Shown here in pieces: positions 12,645-25,510 of a stretch of DNA of 64,000 nt (positions within the stretch are counted from its first letter, which is position 1; each line of letters starts with the position of its first letter). Source of the stretch: Arenicola marina (lineage: Eukaryota; Annelida; Polychaeta; Arenicolidae); assembly GCA_964019135.1 (NCBI GenBank), contig OZ025253.1, positions 3,128,520-3,192,519 of the forward strand. Reading direction: 5' to 3'. The position numbers were made by a program, and so were the translations under genes. The notes under the pieces were generated by a model. That model ran no database searches. It was given only the letters and a program-made list of their open reading frames with translations, and had not been told where the DNA came from.

Positions 12645-12905
12645 TGCTTGGTTGGTTGGTTGTATATTCAGGACGCTTTAAACGATTCTGGTCATATCGC
12701 GCCAATAGAGAAGGAAGGGAGCGTGGAGCCATGGCCCCGGGGGGTAACTCCCTTCTCTTGGCGAAGAAGGACATGGGATCTTTATCCTGCGACCACAGAG
12801 ACATGGCCACAGCGGGGCTCGAAGAACCGACCAACGTGCCGTTAGGCTCTCAGGTGGCCAGAGCACTCAATGCAAGGACTAACAAACTGAGCTATCGTGG
12901 AGGCC
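12645..12905 (-). mobile_element. tRNA-derived SINE in FAM20C intron 1 (copy B)
   Basis: This is the inverted counterpart of the SINE at 6,365-6,640, at the same place relative to exon 2. The CAACC tail is at 12,645-12,660 and the tRNA-like head near 12,850-12,905. Confidence 0.78.
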
Positions 12906-13008
12906 CTAAGTGGTATTACATTATATTGCGTAATACCTTATGACTGCTCGGTGCGAGTCTCAAAAAGATCTCAATTAATTGATATACGAGCGTTTTTTTC
13001 GCCTTTAG

Positions 13009-16000
13009 TACAAGTTCACCAAATGGTGGCCTGCCGCTGTGGAAGCGATTCCAGAATGAAATCGGCCAGTACGAGTTGTACCCGGAAGACAGCGATGTGG
13101 TCGACCGCTACGTGGAATCCTTGGCGACACAACCCATCATTGGCCTGCAGACTATTCCAAATCTGGGGACACAGCTCAAGCTCGTCTTCCGGCTGGAGGA
13201 CGGCGGTCGGGTCATGTTCAAACCCAAGAGGTGAGGACGGCGGACGGGTCATGTTCAATCCCACGAGGTGAGGACGGCCGTCGGGCCATGTTCAAACCCA
13301 GGAGGTTATATGACAGTAGTAACTTTAATCGGCTGATTAAAGGGAATCTTAAAGATGTTTTATACGGAAAGAAAACTCCCCTACCGATAAACCGAATCTT
13401 CCGAGAAAGCGGGTTTTGTATCGTTCAGCGGATATAAGTAGCAAGGGGCCGTAAGTAAGTAAATAATATGTTTATTATAGTCACTGATGTCGAATACAAT
13501 TGACGCATAGGAAGTGGATTATTATGGGGAGATTTCTTTCGATTAACCGGATTTCGATCGTAACAATATATTAGTCGAAACCGGAATCTTGACATCACTG
13601 GATTTGCCTAGGGCTTGGTTGACTGATGCCAGCTTATGCCTCCGAACTGAACTCGCGGCCCGTGGCCACGGTATCACCCTGTGTTGTCATACGCACTGCT
13701 CTGGTTTCTTTAGGGTGTGTGTGTTGCAGGTTCCCCATCGAGCAGGAGAACCCTCCGGATCGCGCCTACTACGACGAGTTCGAGAGGTTCCAGGCGGAGG
13801 TCGCCGCCTTCCACCTCGACAGGTCATTATTGTCGCCATGTTACATATAATATCTGGACCGGTGCTCGTTAAGGGAAAGGGGGTCCAATTTGGGGAGGCA
13901 TGGCCAAATAGAGGGTACAATTTGGGTGGGATGGCCAAAAGGAGGGCACAATTTGGGTCGGGGTGGCCCAAAAGAGGGTACAATTTGGGCCTGGATGGCC
14001 AAAAAGAGGGTCCAATTTGGGACGAGATGGCCACAACATAGGGGGTTTAATTGGGTAGGATGAGCTTTCCAGAAATGCCCAATTTGGTCGGAGTACAACG
14101 GCAGGCGGTGGCTGAGCCGATATCCCCCTTGGCTGATATATATATAGCTATGTACTATGTGTACTGGTACAACAGGTCCTCATACAGCATTCTTTCCATT
14201 ACAAAAATATTTAATTTCCATTCAAATCAAGTTAATGGGATAAACACGAAGTTCGCAATAAATAAAAGGCGAATTGTGAAATTTTTGGCAAAATTGTTGC
14301 ATCTTAAGTATGGCTTTCTCGTTCATTACGTCATCAACATAGTGACATTACACATTACTTCACCTACCAAATTACACAATGTGTCTGAATATTTCTGAAA
14401 GTTATTATTCAGGTAGACAATAGCTATATTTGTAATTTTAGTATCAGTAAATTTACCAAATGCATTAATGCGATAACCCGCCGATCAACAGTTCGTCGTC
14501 ATGGTTACTTGACCGTTTCCACCCTGACCCAGGATCCTAGGTTTCCGTCGCGTGCCGCCTGTCGCCGGCCGAATGGTGAACCTAACGCACGACATCAAAA
14601 GACTGGCTTCCAAGGAACTACGGAAAACTTTCTATCGCTCTGTTGGTATGTACCCTATAAGCTGATAAGCACGATAAGCTCTTATGCTGGAGTACGTGGC
14701 GTTTCGCTGATGTTCTTATGTCGCGCGTGGTATAAGTAAAGGTTTATATTCCATGTTAAAAAAACCCACCTAAATGTATTGATTGTAGCATATGCTTGTA
14801 CGAAAATCGCATCTGTGCTCGCATCACAGGAAACCATATCGTTATATTGCATATGTTATCAGGGCCCCGTAAGTTCGAAGCGGATCGGAACATTTCGCCC
14901 AGCGCCGGGCAGATATCCAAATATTAAGGCGAAATATTCCCTCCAGGTTGCGTCGAACTTACGATCCAAGATGGTTACCACTATGTTTCCACGGGGTGTG
15001 TCAGCAATAACAATGAAGTGATACTTCTTTCCATCCAGCCCACAACATTTGCTTCCACGGCCAGTGCGATCAGTTCTGTTACACGCCGTTCGGGGTCTGC
15101 GGGTCCCCAGACCTCGTGGAGGGGTCGTTCGCTAGTTACCTGCCTTCCCGCTTGGTGGCGGACCGTACCAGCTGGGTGAGCCCCTGGAAGCAGTCTTACA
15201 TCATCGGGCTGGACGCGGCGTGGATGAGCGATAATACCCACTGCGACCAGGTGCGCGCCGAGCATCCTTACAACGAGACCCAGCGTCTTCTCGACGTCAT
15301 GGACATGGCGGCCTTTGACTTCCTCACGGGTGAGCGCTGCTGCAGTGCACCCCTATTATCGCCATGATAACGGCTTGGGTCATGTTTGTTGCACATATGT
15401 ACATATATATGATTGCAACACATATGGAAATGGAGGATTATCGGATAGTAAAGCTTCTGGACGGTCCTAAGAAAAGTATAATATGTTCACGATGGGTTGC
15501 TGTTTGTGGGCCTGCGCGTTACTGCGCCATTGTTTTCGTAATTAGTATTTAATACTGAAGTTAATTCTGCGTTTTGTGCACCAGAACAAAACAACTCTCA
15601 CACTGGCGGATGAATCCGCATTCACCTTAAGAATGGCCTCGATTTTTACCTTTACCATCATTGTACTAAATGATGACCTCTAAACGTAAATGTAACATAT
15701 AGATAGGCGTCATAGCAAATATGAGATTGTAACATGTAATGGGCTTGGTGGTAAATAGAAAAGGAAATCTGCTTCTTTGCCACAGACGCATAGCAAGTTA
15801 CGCGCGACAAGTCAGTTATAATGCGTTTAAGATACGCACATATACCATAGCATGCGTCGTTTTTCATGTTTTGCAGGAAACCTTGACAGACATAACTTTA
15901 ATATCTTCGAGAGATGGGACAACGATACGAGCTTATTCTTATACGACAATGGCAGAGGGTAAGTAAGCGGCAGTTTGCACTGAAACTGTCACGCTCAGCG

Positions 16001-16668
16001 TTTTCTAAGCTACTAGGATCTTCTATATTTTGCCTGTCTTCCCAGTAGGAGTCGGTGTGGATCGCCCTTTTCGAGTGCATGAGATGAGGGAAGTGGGGGG
16101 GGGGGGGGGTGTAAAAATGTTACTATTTTGTTTGTTTGTATGCTTTTTGTTAGAGAGATCTCCCCCACTCACCCCGATCAAACATACAGCGACACACCCA
16201 CACACCCCTCGATCGTAACATTGTGTCATTCCCAAAGTGGACCCCGCCCGCACCCTCATCCCCTTCATTTCATCTTGCTGGATCCGTGCTCGTTAGTAAT
16301 GTAATAATTATATTGTGTAAATTAGTTTCATTTCAGTCTTGTGATTCGGTGATTCGTCGCTGTTACAATATATTTTTGGCTTTAGGTTCGGAAAGTCGAA
16401 CATCGACGAGCGAATTTTTCTGGCTCCCATCAATCAGTGCTGCATTTTTCGCTTCTCAACGTTGGAGCGGCTACTCGACCTCGAAACTGGCAGGCGAAAG
16501 TTGAGCCAGCGCATGCGAGAATCTTTCGCCATAGACAGGATCCGCCCTCTATTGACTGAGCCACATCTTCAGGCCTTAGACAGACGAGTGAAAATGATAT
16601 TGGATACTGTACATCAATGTGTGTTCGGCAAGCCCTGGGGAAAGGTTTTGATAGATGATGGTTTCTAG
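13009..16668 (+). pseudogene. FAM20C: FAM20C-like kinase copy B, exons 2-7 only (exon 1 lost)
   Basis: Exons: 13009-13230, 13730-13822, 14533-14645, 15039-15329, 15877-15958, 16386-16668. All have GT-AG borders and the same lengths as copy A, with no stop or frameshift. The kinase core is whole: MFKP lysine, [10 protein letters not shown] glutamate, GNLDRH, DNGRG and the C-terminal CCIF segment. Exon 1, with the start codon, signal anchor and stem, is missing. At 11,291 the duplication breaks a few codons inside its 3' end and continues into an inverted GPCR fragment. Without a new 5' exon the product would have no start or secretory signal. It is either a young truncated pseudogene or a kinase core captured by an unseen promoter. 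Exon 7 differs from copy A at several residues. Confidence 0.85.
13195..13310. repeat. 37-bp exon/donor repeat, 3 units (copy B)
   Basis: Three units containing the end of exon 2 and its gtgagg donor follow each other at the exon 2/intron 2 border; the second and third are slightly diverged. This short allele shows the array at an early or contracted stage compared with arms A and C. Confidence 0.85.
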
Positions 16669-18545
16669 AATGCAAGATTCTGTCAACAAAAAAAATGCAA
16701 GGTTTCGCTGCTTATCGAAATGAATTATGTCATGCAATTCAATACTAACAAACGCAAAAAAAATGTAAATTCAATGCATTTATATAACTGGCCACTGATA
16801 GCTGCCGGTCATTACTGACACTTAAATCAATATTTTGGCAGTTCGTGATATATCAAAACAACATCTGAACCAGACGTATCATATAAAAGCAAACAATGCA
16901 AGAGAAATGACTATACTGTGCGCATGGCATAGCCACCTTTTAGCAAACGTTTGGCTCCAAATAAGAACAGATAATGACTTGGTGGCAAACATAACAACGT
17001 TGACGCAAACTGAGGTTTCGATCAATGTGTTTATTTAACGATGTCGAAGAAATAGGAAGTCTGTATCAGCTGCTATCATGAGATTAATTGAAAATTATTT
17101 ATGACGAAATTTGACAAAATATGAAAGTATTGTATAAGTATAAACTCTATATAAGATTGTGCAGATACGATTTCCTTTTCTTCAGCTTAAGCTTATAAAA
17201 TAGCATTAAACTCTAACCCAATCTGGCCTATCTTCAACACTACATAATACTACATAAACTTATACTATATATGGCAGCGTCGTCAAACATAGAAAGATTC
17301 ATAAAAGTCATACTTAGAGCTAAGTAAAAATTGTTTTGCTAAAACAATATGAAAATGATGTTCGCATTTCATTATTTTAAATAGAAGCTCGTGATATATC
17401 CTCAAGCTCGTGTTGCTGGTTTCGTGATGACAACGTCATGTTTGATGACATATTTCACTTCACGAGACAATTTGGTCATGCATCAAATATGACATGTTGA
17501 AGAGTACCACATTGGTCCCGTTTTCCCATGCATACCTTCTTAATATTACTGTTAAACAGAAATTTGGAAACAGTTTCGATGATGAACCAACATAAAAACA
17601 ACAGGTTACGGGTCAAATTCAATTTTAGGAACAAGGAAAGTGCCATTAATAATTAACGTAAAGCGTCGACCAGCCTGGCCTCGAACGCTGCTTTACCGAT
17701 TCATATAATACCCAAGTGTCTGTCCTCCAAATTACAGAATTTACCGTCCTGTCTCTAGCTCAGAATCAAATTTAGAAGTGACATGATTTCGCCGCTTAAC
17801 CAGGCGGCAGCCCTTGGTTGACCAATCAGGAGGCGATACTCTAATTATATTCAAACCGGAAATGACGCCTACTGTGTGAGCAACACAAGAGCGCGTATTC
17901 ATCGCAAATATAATTAGCTGCGATTCTAACTCAAATCATGGAACTTCCACAATTCATCTGTAAATCGCGGCCCTGATCTCTCGTTTCACGCGTTTCCCCT
18001 GAAGGGTACCTCCACTGTGAAGAGTTTCCTCCGCGAAATAACTTCCAGTTCTGACGTAAGGCGGCGCCACATGAAGGGTCACAATATTCGTCACTTGCTC
18101 CGGTAAAATGGCGCGCTGCTCGACATTGATGGGGGCGGGTTGGCTTGATTGTTTTCTCCTAATTACTCGGTCGAAACGAAGCGTTAACACTCACCAAATT
18201 GATTTTAAGATGTAAACTTTCAGTGCAGCTCGTGATTAGATTAGGTTGGACACACGCTTTAAACATCGAGAAACTAAAAACACTGAATCAGGAGGGACAG
18301 AAGAAAAATGACGGTCAGGAAATACATTTGCAGAATTAGAAATACGCTAAGATATAAACTAGAGATGGCTTTGGGTTATTTATTCTACCACCACGGGCTT
18401 GAGAGCTACGACGAAAAGGCATTTTCATGGTTACAGGAATAATGAAAATGTACCAACTTTTAAATGAACAAGCGCTTCGGGGTTCTGACGGTTGTTTTTT
18501 ACCCGTAAATTACGGACCATTTTCTGTTTTCCGCAAAGTATCTAA

Positions 18546-18631
18546 TTAGCGCTAAGAAGATTTGCGTATCGCTATGTGGAGAGGTCTTCATTACCCTTAC
18601 TTAGCGCTGCGCAAATCTTCTTAACGCTAAG
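18546..18631. repeat. Near-perfect inverted repeat (21-bp stem, about 43-nt loop)
   Basis: 'gcgctaagaagatttgcg' at about 18,549-18,566 is answered by 'cgcaaatcttcttaacgct' at 18,610-18,628, with one mismatch. It could be the ends of a tiny MITE or a structured transcript. Nothing else supports either. Confidence 0.5.
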
Positions 18632-19029
18632 TAGAAGATATGCCGGCCGTTTATCTGGCATCCAATCAATCAATACATCAATATGGAATGTGGACCGTCT
18701 TGTATTTAGGAATATGCCACAATTATATAACTCTCACACTGGGATTATGGATAACTCATGAGCCTCGGAGTAGTCACTTAATCGCTCGACAGCGGTAAGT
18801 AGATTTATAGCACGGTTTTGAATACGGGCCAATGCAGATATTTATTACGTAACGGCTCGTAACAGTAAAACTTGCATATAGCTTGTGGTGGTGATAGTCG
18901 AACTGCTTGGAGTTGAAAAATGGTTCGGCGCCATGCTGAAGTCATAACAGTGAAGTTGTTTTCATGCAGGAGTTCGTTATGATGTGCCTTACCAAGAAGC
19001 GGATTTTCTCCGCACAACTCTAGTGGACC

Positions 19030-19318
19030 CAGGGGCTGCCCGCCAGCTCAGCAGGTTGGAGCGATCGCATGGATTGCTCTGGCCCCTGATAACCTAACGG
19101 CACGTGGATCGGTGGTTCGAGCCCCGATGTGTTCGTCTCTGTGTGGCTCCAGGATAAGAATATCATGCTCTTCTCGCAAAGAGTAGGGGGTTACCCCGTG
19201 GACATGGCTCCAATCTTCCCTCCCTTCCCCCATTGACGCGATATGAACGGAATTGTTAAAGCCTGGCTGTGTGCTTGATTGTGTCCTCGTTCTCAATATA
19301 CAACCAACCAACCAATAA
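19030..19318 (+). mobile_element. tRNA-derived SINE
   Basis: Same family as 6,365: an A-box-like 'cagctcagcaggttgg', a B box 'ggtggttcgagcccc' near 19,113, the conserved 'gacgcgatatgaacgg' body, and an ACCAACC tail at about 19,300-19,316. Confidence 0.78.
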
Positions 19319-20427
19319 GTAGATGCCCACCCCCCGCCCCCAGCTAATCTTCGGAAAATCCATCCAAAATGTGAATTCCTCAACCCACCCATTTCAATAT
19401 TTCCGACCCCACTCTTGCGACCTTATGAAGAGTCCACAACCAATAGACAATGTTCTTATCCAATGTAAACACAATTTATTATTAGTCGACACCTTTGCGT
19501 TTCGTCAGTCCCTGTAAACATGTTACTGACCTGCCACAGAAACGATTGGAAGGAGTTGTCGCGTCCTGCAAATACTGACGTAGACATTTTTAAAGCTAGA
19601 GGAATTCTATTGTCAAATATCAATATTTGTTTTAATTTCATGCCTTTAAACGGTAGTTTTTAAAACATGAAAACGTATTTTATGCGACACGGTGTAATTC
19701 TCATCCCTCACACCGGAGACTTATGGTATAGTGTGTCATATTTTTTAATCTGGTTCAATTTTGATCAATTAGCGATTCTATCTTGATGTGCACCCGAGTT
19801 TGCTTCATTTTTCCCATCAAACTAGCTTTGGGTCAGATTTAGCCGCGATCGTATAATAGTACATATATATTTGAACAGACCTACTTTACGGCAATCTAGC
19901 TGGAGCCTACTTTACACAATGTAATTATTAGATTACTAACGAGCACGGATCCAGCAAGATGAAATGAGGGGGATGAGGGTGCGGGTGTGTGGCTGTATGT
20001 TTGATCGAGGTGTGTGGGGGAGATCTATCTAACAAGAAGCATACAAAAAAAAAGTAATTTGTTTACACCGCCCCCCCCTCCCCTTCCCCTTCTCTCATGC
20101 ACTCCCCACCGCTCGAAAAGGGCGATCCAGACCGACTCTTTCCGGGAAGGCAGGAAAACAGAAGATGCAGCTTAGATAACGCTAAGCGTGATAGTTTCAG
20201 TGCAAACTGCCGCCTACTTACCCTCTGCCATTGTCGTAAAAGAATAAACTCGTATCGTTGTCCCATCTCTCGAAGGTATTAAAGTTATGTCTGTCAACGT
20301 TTTCTGCAAAACATGAAAAACGACGCATTGAATGCTATATGTGTGTATCTTAAGCACATTTTAACTGACTGGTCGCGCGTAACTTGCGATGCTTTCATGG
20401 TAAAAAAGCAGATTTCATTTTCTAATT

Positions 20428-20690
20428 GGGAGCCGGAGCGAGAGCTCAGTGGGCTAGAGGACTCGCATTGAGTGTTCTGGCCACCGGAAAGCCTAACGGC
20501 ACGTTGATCGGTAGTTTCAGCCCTGCTGTGGCCATGTCAGTGTGGTCGCAGGATAACGATCCCATGTCTTTCTTTGCAAAGAGTAGGGGGTTACCCCCGG
20601 GACATGCTTCCACTCTCCCTCCCTTCTCCCATTGACACAAAAATGGTAAAAAGCGTCCTGAATAGCCAACCAACCAAACCTTTCCTAATT
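20428..20690 (+). mobile_element. tRNA-derived SINE unique to copy C
   Basis: Inserted in the intron between exons 5 and 6. Copies A and B lack it. The flanks 'ttctaatt' and 'ttcctaatt' look like a target-site duplication. It has an A-box-like 'gagctcagtgggctagagg', a conserved body and a CCAACCAACC tail. It marks an insertion after the FAM20C duplication. Confidence 0.82.
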
Positions 20691-23049
20691 ACCACAATGC
20701 CCATTACATGAGCCAATCTCATATTTGTTCTGACGCATATCTGAATATTACATATACGTTTAGAGGTCATCATCTGGTACGAACAGGATATTCATAAACT
20801 TAGGACAGTCCAGAAGCTTTATTATCCGGTAGTCCTCCATTTCCATATGTGTTGCAATCATATTTATGTACATATGTGCAACAAACATGACCATGCAAAG
20901 CCGTTACCGTGGCGATAATAGGGGTGCACTGCAGCAGCGCTCACCCGTGAGGAAGTCAAAGGCCGCCATGTCCATGACGTCGAGAAGACGCTGGGTCTCG
21001 TTGTAAGGATGCTCGGCGCGCACCTGGTCGCACTGGGTATTATCGCTCATCCACGCCGCGTCCCGCCCGATGATGTAAGACTGCTTCCAGGGGCTCACCC
21101 AGCTGGTACGGTCCGCCACCAAGCGGGAAGGCAGGTAACTAGCAAACGACCCCTCCACGAGGTCTGGGGACCCGCTGGCCCCGAACGGCGTGTAACAGAA
21201 CTGATCGCACTGGCCGTGGAAGCATATGTTGTGGGCTGGATGGAAAGAAGTATCACTTCATTGTTATTGCTGACACACCCTGTGGAAACATAGTGTTAAC
21301 TATCTTGGATCATAAGTTCGAAGCGACCTGAAGGGAATATTTAGCCTTCGAATATTTGGATATCTGCCAGGCGCTGGGCGAAATGTGCCGCTCCGCTTCG
21401 AACTTACGGGGCCCTGATAACAGATGCAACATAACGATATGGTTTCCTGTGATGCGAGCACAAATGCAATTTTCGTAGAAGCATTTGCTACAACCAATAC
21501 ATTTCAATACAATACATTGGAAGATGAACCTATACTTATTCCACGCGTGGCATAATAACATCAGTGAAACGCCACGTACTCCAGCCTTAAGCTTACCGTG
21601 CTTAACAGCTTATAGGGTACATACCAACAGAGCGATAGAAGGTGTTCCGTAGTTCATTGGGAGCCAGTCTCTTGATGTCGTGCGTTAGGTTCACCATTCC
21701 GAAACCTAGGATCCTGGGTCAGGGTGGAAACGGTCAAGTAACCATGACGACGAACGGTTGATCGGTGGGTTATCGCATTAATGCATTTTGCAGTAAACCA
21801 AACTAAGGAAAGGTATCCTTGGTATTCACAATAAAAATTATAAACATTCAGCATTTCGTTGACCCGTTGGCGCGGGGCTTCATTAATCTGAGCGAACTTA
21901 TTCTTCCACAGCTGTATATACCCGGACACCATTTGGCTAATTTACTGATGCTAAAATTACAAATATAGCTATTGTCTACCTGAATAATGACTTTCAGAAA
22001 CTTTCACCGTCAGAAATATTCAGACACATTGTCTGATTTGGCTGGTGAAGTAATGTCTAATGTCACTATGTTGATGACGTAATGAACAAGAAAGCCACAC
22101 TTAAGATGCAACAATTTTGCCAAAAATTTCACAATTCGCATTTTATTTATTGCGAACTTTGTGTTTATCCCATAAACTTGATTTTAATAGAAATTAAATA
22201 TTTTTGTTGTGGAAAGAATGATGTATGAGTAGCTGTTATACCAGTATACATAGTACATAGCTATATATATATCAGCCAAGGGGGATCTCGGCTCAGCCAC
22301 CGCCTGCTGTTGTACTCCGACCAAATTGGGCATTTCTGGAAAGCTCATCCTACCCAATTAAACCCCCTTTGTTGTGGCCATCTCGTCCCAAATTGGACCC
22401 TCTTTTTGGCCATCCCACCCAAATTGTACCCTTTTTGTGGCCATCCCACCCATTGGACTCCCTTTCCCTTAACGAGCACCCGTCCAGATATTATATGTAA
22501 CATGGCGGCAATAATGACCTGTCGAGGTGGAAGGCGGCGACCTCCGCCTGGAACCTGTCGAACTCGTCGTAGTAGGCGCGATCCGGAGGGTTCTCCTGCT
22601 CGATGGGGAACCTGCAACACACACACCCTATAGAAACCAGAGCAGTGCGTATGACAACACAGGGTGATACCGTGGCCACGGGCTTCGAGTTCAGTTCGGA
22701 GGCATAAGCTGGCATCAGTGACCCAAGCCCTAGGCAAATCCAGTGATGTCAGGATTCCGGTTTGGACTAATTTAATGTTACGATCGAAATCCGGTTCATC
22801 AAAAGAAATCTCCCAAAAATAAGCCACTTCCTATGCATCAATTGTATTCCCCATTAGTGACTATAATAAACAAATTATTTACTTACTTACGGCCCCTTGC
22901 TATTTATATCTGTTAAACGATACAAAACCCGCTTTTTCGGAAGATTCGGTTTATCGGTAGGGGTGTTTTCTTTCCGTATGAAACTTTTTTTAAGATTCCC
23001 TTTAATTAGCCGATTAAAGTTATTACTGTCATATAACATTTCAATTTCA

Positions 23050-23830
23050 GTTTGAACTATCACCTCTTGGATTTAATATGACCCGACCGCCTTCCTCACC
23101 TCTTGGGTTTGAACATGACCCGTCCTCACCTCTTGGGTTTGAACATGACCCGTCCGCCGTCCTCACCTCTTGGGTTTGAACATGACCCGACCGCCGTCCT
23201 CACCTCTTGGGTTTGAACATGACCCGACCGCCGTCCTCACCTCTTGGGTTTGAACATGACCCGACCGCCGTTCTCACCTCTTGGGTTTGAACATGACCCG
23301 ACCGCCGTCCTCACCTCTTGGGTTTGAACATGACCCGACCGCCGTCCTCACCTCTTGGGTTTGAACATGACCCGACCGCCGTTCTCACCTCTTGGGTTTG
23401 AACATGACCCGACCGCCGTCCTCACCTCTTGGGTTTGAACATGACCCGACCGCCGTCCTCACCTCTTGGGTTTGAACATGACCCGTCCGCCGTCCTCACC
23501 TCTTGGGTTTGAACATGACCCGACCGCCGTTCTCACCTCTTGGGTTTGAACATGACCCGTCCGCCGTCCTCACCTCTTGGGTTTGAACATGACCCGACCG
23601 CCGTCCTCACCTCTTGGGTTTGAACATGACCCGACCGCCGTCCTCACCTCTTGGGTTTGAACATGACCCGACCGCCGTCCTCACCTCTTGGGTTTGAACA
23701 TGACCCGACCGCCGTCCTCACCTCTTGGGTTTGAACATGACCCGACCGCCGTCCTCACCTCTTGGGTTTGAACATGACCCGACCGCCGTCCTCACCTCTT
23801 GGGTTTGAACATGACCCGACCGCCATCTTC
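23050..23830. repeat. 37-bp exon/donor minisatellite (copy C)
   Basis: About 21 very uniform units against exon 2 of copy C, each with an exon 2 end and a gtgagg donor on the minus strand. It is more homogeneous than the copy A array, suggesting recent expansion or homogenisation. Confidence 0.92.
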
Positions 23831-24124
23831 CATCCGGAAAACGAGCTTGAGCTGTGTCCCCTGATTTGGAATAGTCTCCAGGCCAACGAAGGGTTGTGTC
23901 GCCAAGGATTCCACGTAGCGGTCGACCACATCGCTGTCTTCCGGATACAACTCGTACCGACCGATTTCATTCTGGAATCGCTTCCACAGCGGCAGGCCAC
24001 CATCTGGTGAACTTGTACTAAAGGCGAAAAAAAAAATCGTATATTAATTAAGTGATTAACTGAGATCTTTTTGAGACTCACACCGAGGAGCCATAAGGTA
24101 TTACGCAATATAATATAATACCAC

Positions 24125-24395
24125 TTAGGCCCGCCGCGATAGCTCAGTGGGCTAGAGCCCGTGCATTCAGTGCTCTGGTCACCTGAGAGCCTAACGCCAC
24201 GTGGGTCGGTGGTTCGATCCCCGCTGTGGCCATGTCTCTGTGGTCGCAGGATAAAGATCCCATTTCGTTCTTCGTTCGCAAAGAGTAGGGAGTTACCCCC
24301 CGGGGACATGGCTCCAGGCTCCCTTCCTTCTCTATTGGCGCGATATGACCAGAATTGGTTAAAGCGTCCTGAATATACAACCAAGCAACCAATCA
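24125..24395 (+). mobile_element. tRNA-derived SINE in FAM20C intron 1 (copy C)
   Basis: Best-preserved head of the family: 'gcgatagctcagtgggctag' (A box) and 'ggtggttcgatccccgc' (B box). The tail is 'caaccaagcaacc'. Same insertion as at 6,365 and 12,645. Confidence 0.82.
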
Positions 24396-25004
24396 CTACT
24401 GCTTCTGCCACAAGAGAAGACTGTTAGCATCCGAGTGACAGAAGGCTATTTTTAGCACCGGCAAGCGCCGTGCGTGATCTTGTCTGTTGTTTAGTAAAAG
24501 TGCATGCTGTGGTGTAATAGGCTTACCTGTCAGACGTAGTGATATTTAAACAGTCAAGCTTTTAACATTTACTCGTCTCGTTTTCCATTGACAATATGCA
24601 CCAAAACCAACCACAAAGACAATAGAATATTACTTTACCGCAAATGATGACTGACACGTGGAACAAGGTGAGAGGGAAGATTATTTACGATCAATATGGC
24701 CGATATTCTACCTTCACGTACAGTTAAGTAAGTGTCATTGGCTCGCATATTGACTCTGGTCTTATGTATACGACTCAAATAATATTGATGGAATAATATC
24801 GAAGAACATGTCATGAACTCTTCAACAAACATTGTCTTATAAATGTAGCAAAGCCAAGTGTGAAAAAAAAATACAAAAAAATACTGATGGGTCACCCTTA
24901 TTTCTGGACAACACATTTAACTATCAATTCTAACGTGGTACTACTGTTAGGCTTATTCAGACTTTATTTAAAGTACATTCATTGAGCAAAACGTTCCGGT
25001 TGAA

Positions 25005-25510
25005 TCAATATCCACTCTACGCAAACAGCGGCCTGTAACTGCAGATACGGTAAACTATAGATGGCGGAAGGCAGGTGAACTGTCAGTCCGCGGTAAAAGA
25101 AATATGTCATTGGGTAGTCATCTGCGATGTCTTTTCCATATACCTTTCCTTCAACTTTGTTCTACTTCAATTTTCAATACTATTTGTTGCATTTTTAGAG
25201 CATTTGACCGTTTTTGCATGTGTTGACCGTATCTGAATCTTGTCAGCCTACCCGAGTTATGGCCAACCCCACAATTTCAGTTACGGGCAACATCATAGAT
25301 TTTTACATGACATAACTACGATATAATTATAGCAATGGTTGTTATCTTGTTTTCATAATAGCAGCCTCATAACATTTGTCACGGCCTCTGCACAGTTTAA
25401 AAAAAATGACGAATAAACTATTCAACTGACACTACCTTCCGCCGTTTTTACTTGGCCGCATCTGCAGTTACCGGCCCCGTTTGCATACAGTGAATATCTG
25501 GACAACCATT
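25005..25510. mobile_element. Foldback/MITE-like non-autonomous element
   Basis: About 75-bp imperfect inverted repeats at both ends, 25,010-25,085 and about 25,432-25,508. Left: 'gcaaacagcggcctgtaact', then 'gcagat' and 'ggcggaagg'. The right end is its reverse complement with scattered differences. The 350-bp interior has no coding frame. Terminal duplications were not identified, so a chance or older inverted duplication is possible. Confidence 0.5.

Larger units (their letters stand above)
11291..18436. repeat. Arm B of large inverted duplication
   Basis: This is the reverse complement of arm A from the last bases of FAM20C exon 1 (about 7,850) back to the window start. It ends at about 18,436, where similarity to the first bases of the window stops because the window begins. 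It is shorter than arm A mainly because the 37-bp array has 3 units instead of about 26. The segment 16,669-18,436 holds no gene, only the dispersed repeat copy at about 17,675-17,935. Confidence 0.9.
18437..19912. other. Unique spacer between arm B and copy C
   Basis: No gene seen. It contains a small hairpin at 18,546-18,631 and one SINE at 19,030-19,318. Confidence 0.5.

Noticed and set aside
24125-24225. tRNA genes (also at 6,365, 19,030, 58,716)
   Set aside because: A and B boxes are present, but each continues into a conserved SINE body with a repeat tail, some with target-site duplications, and the tRNA fold is degraded.
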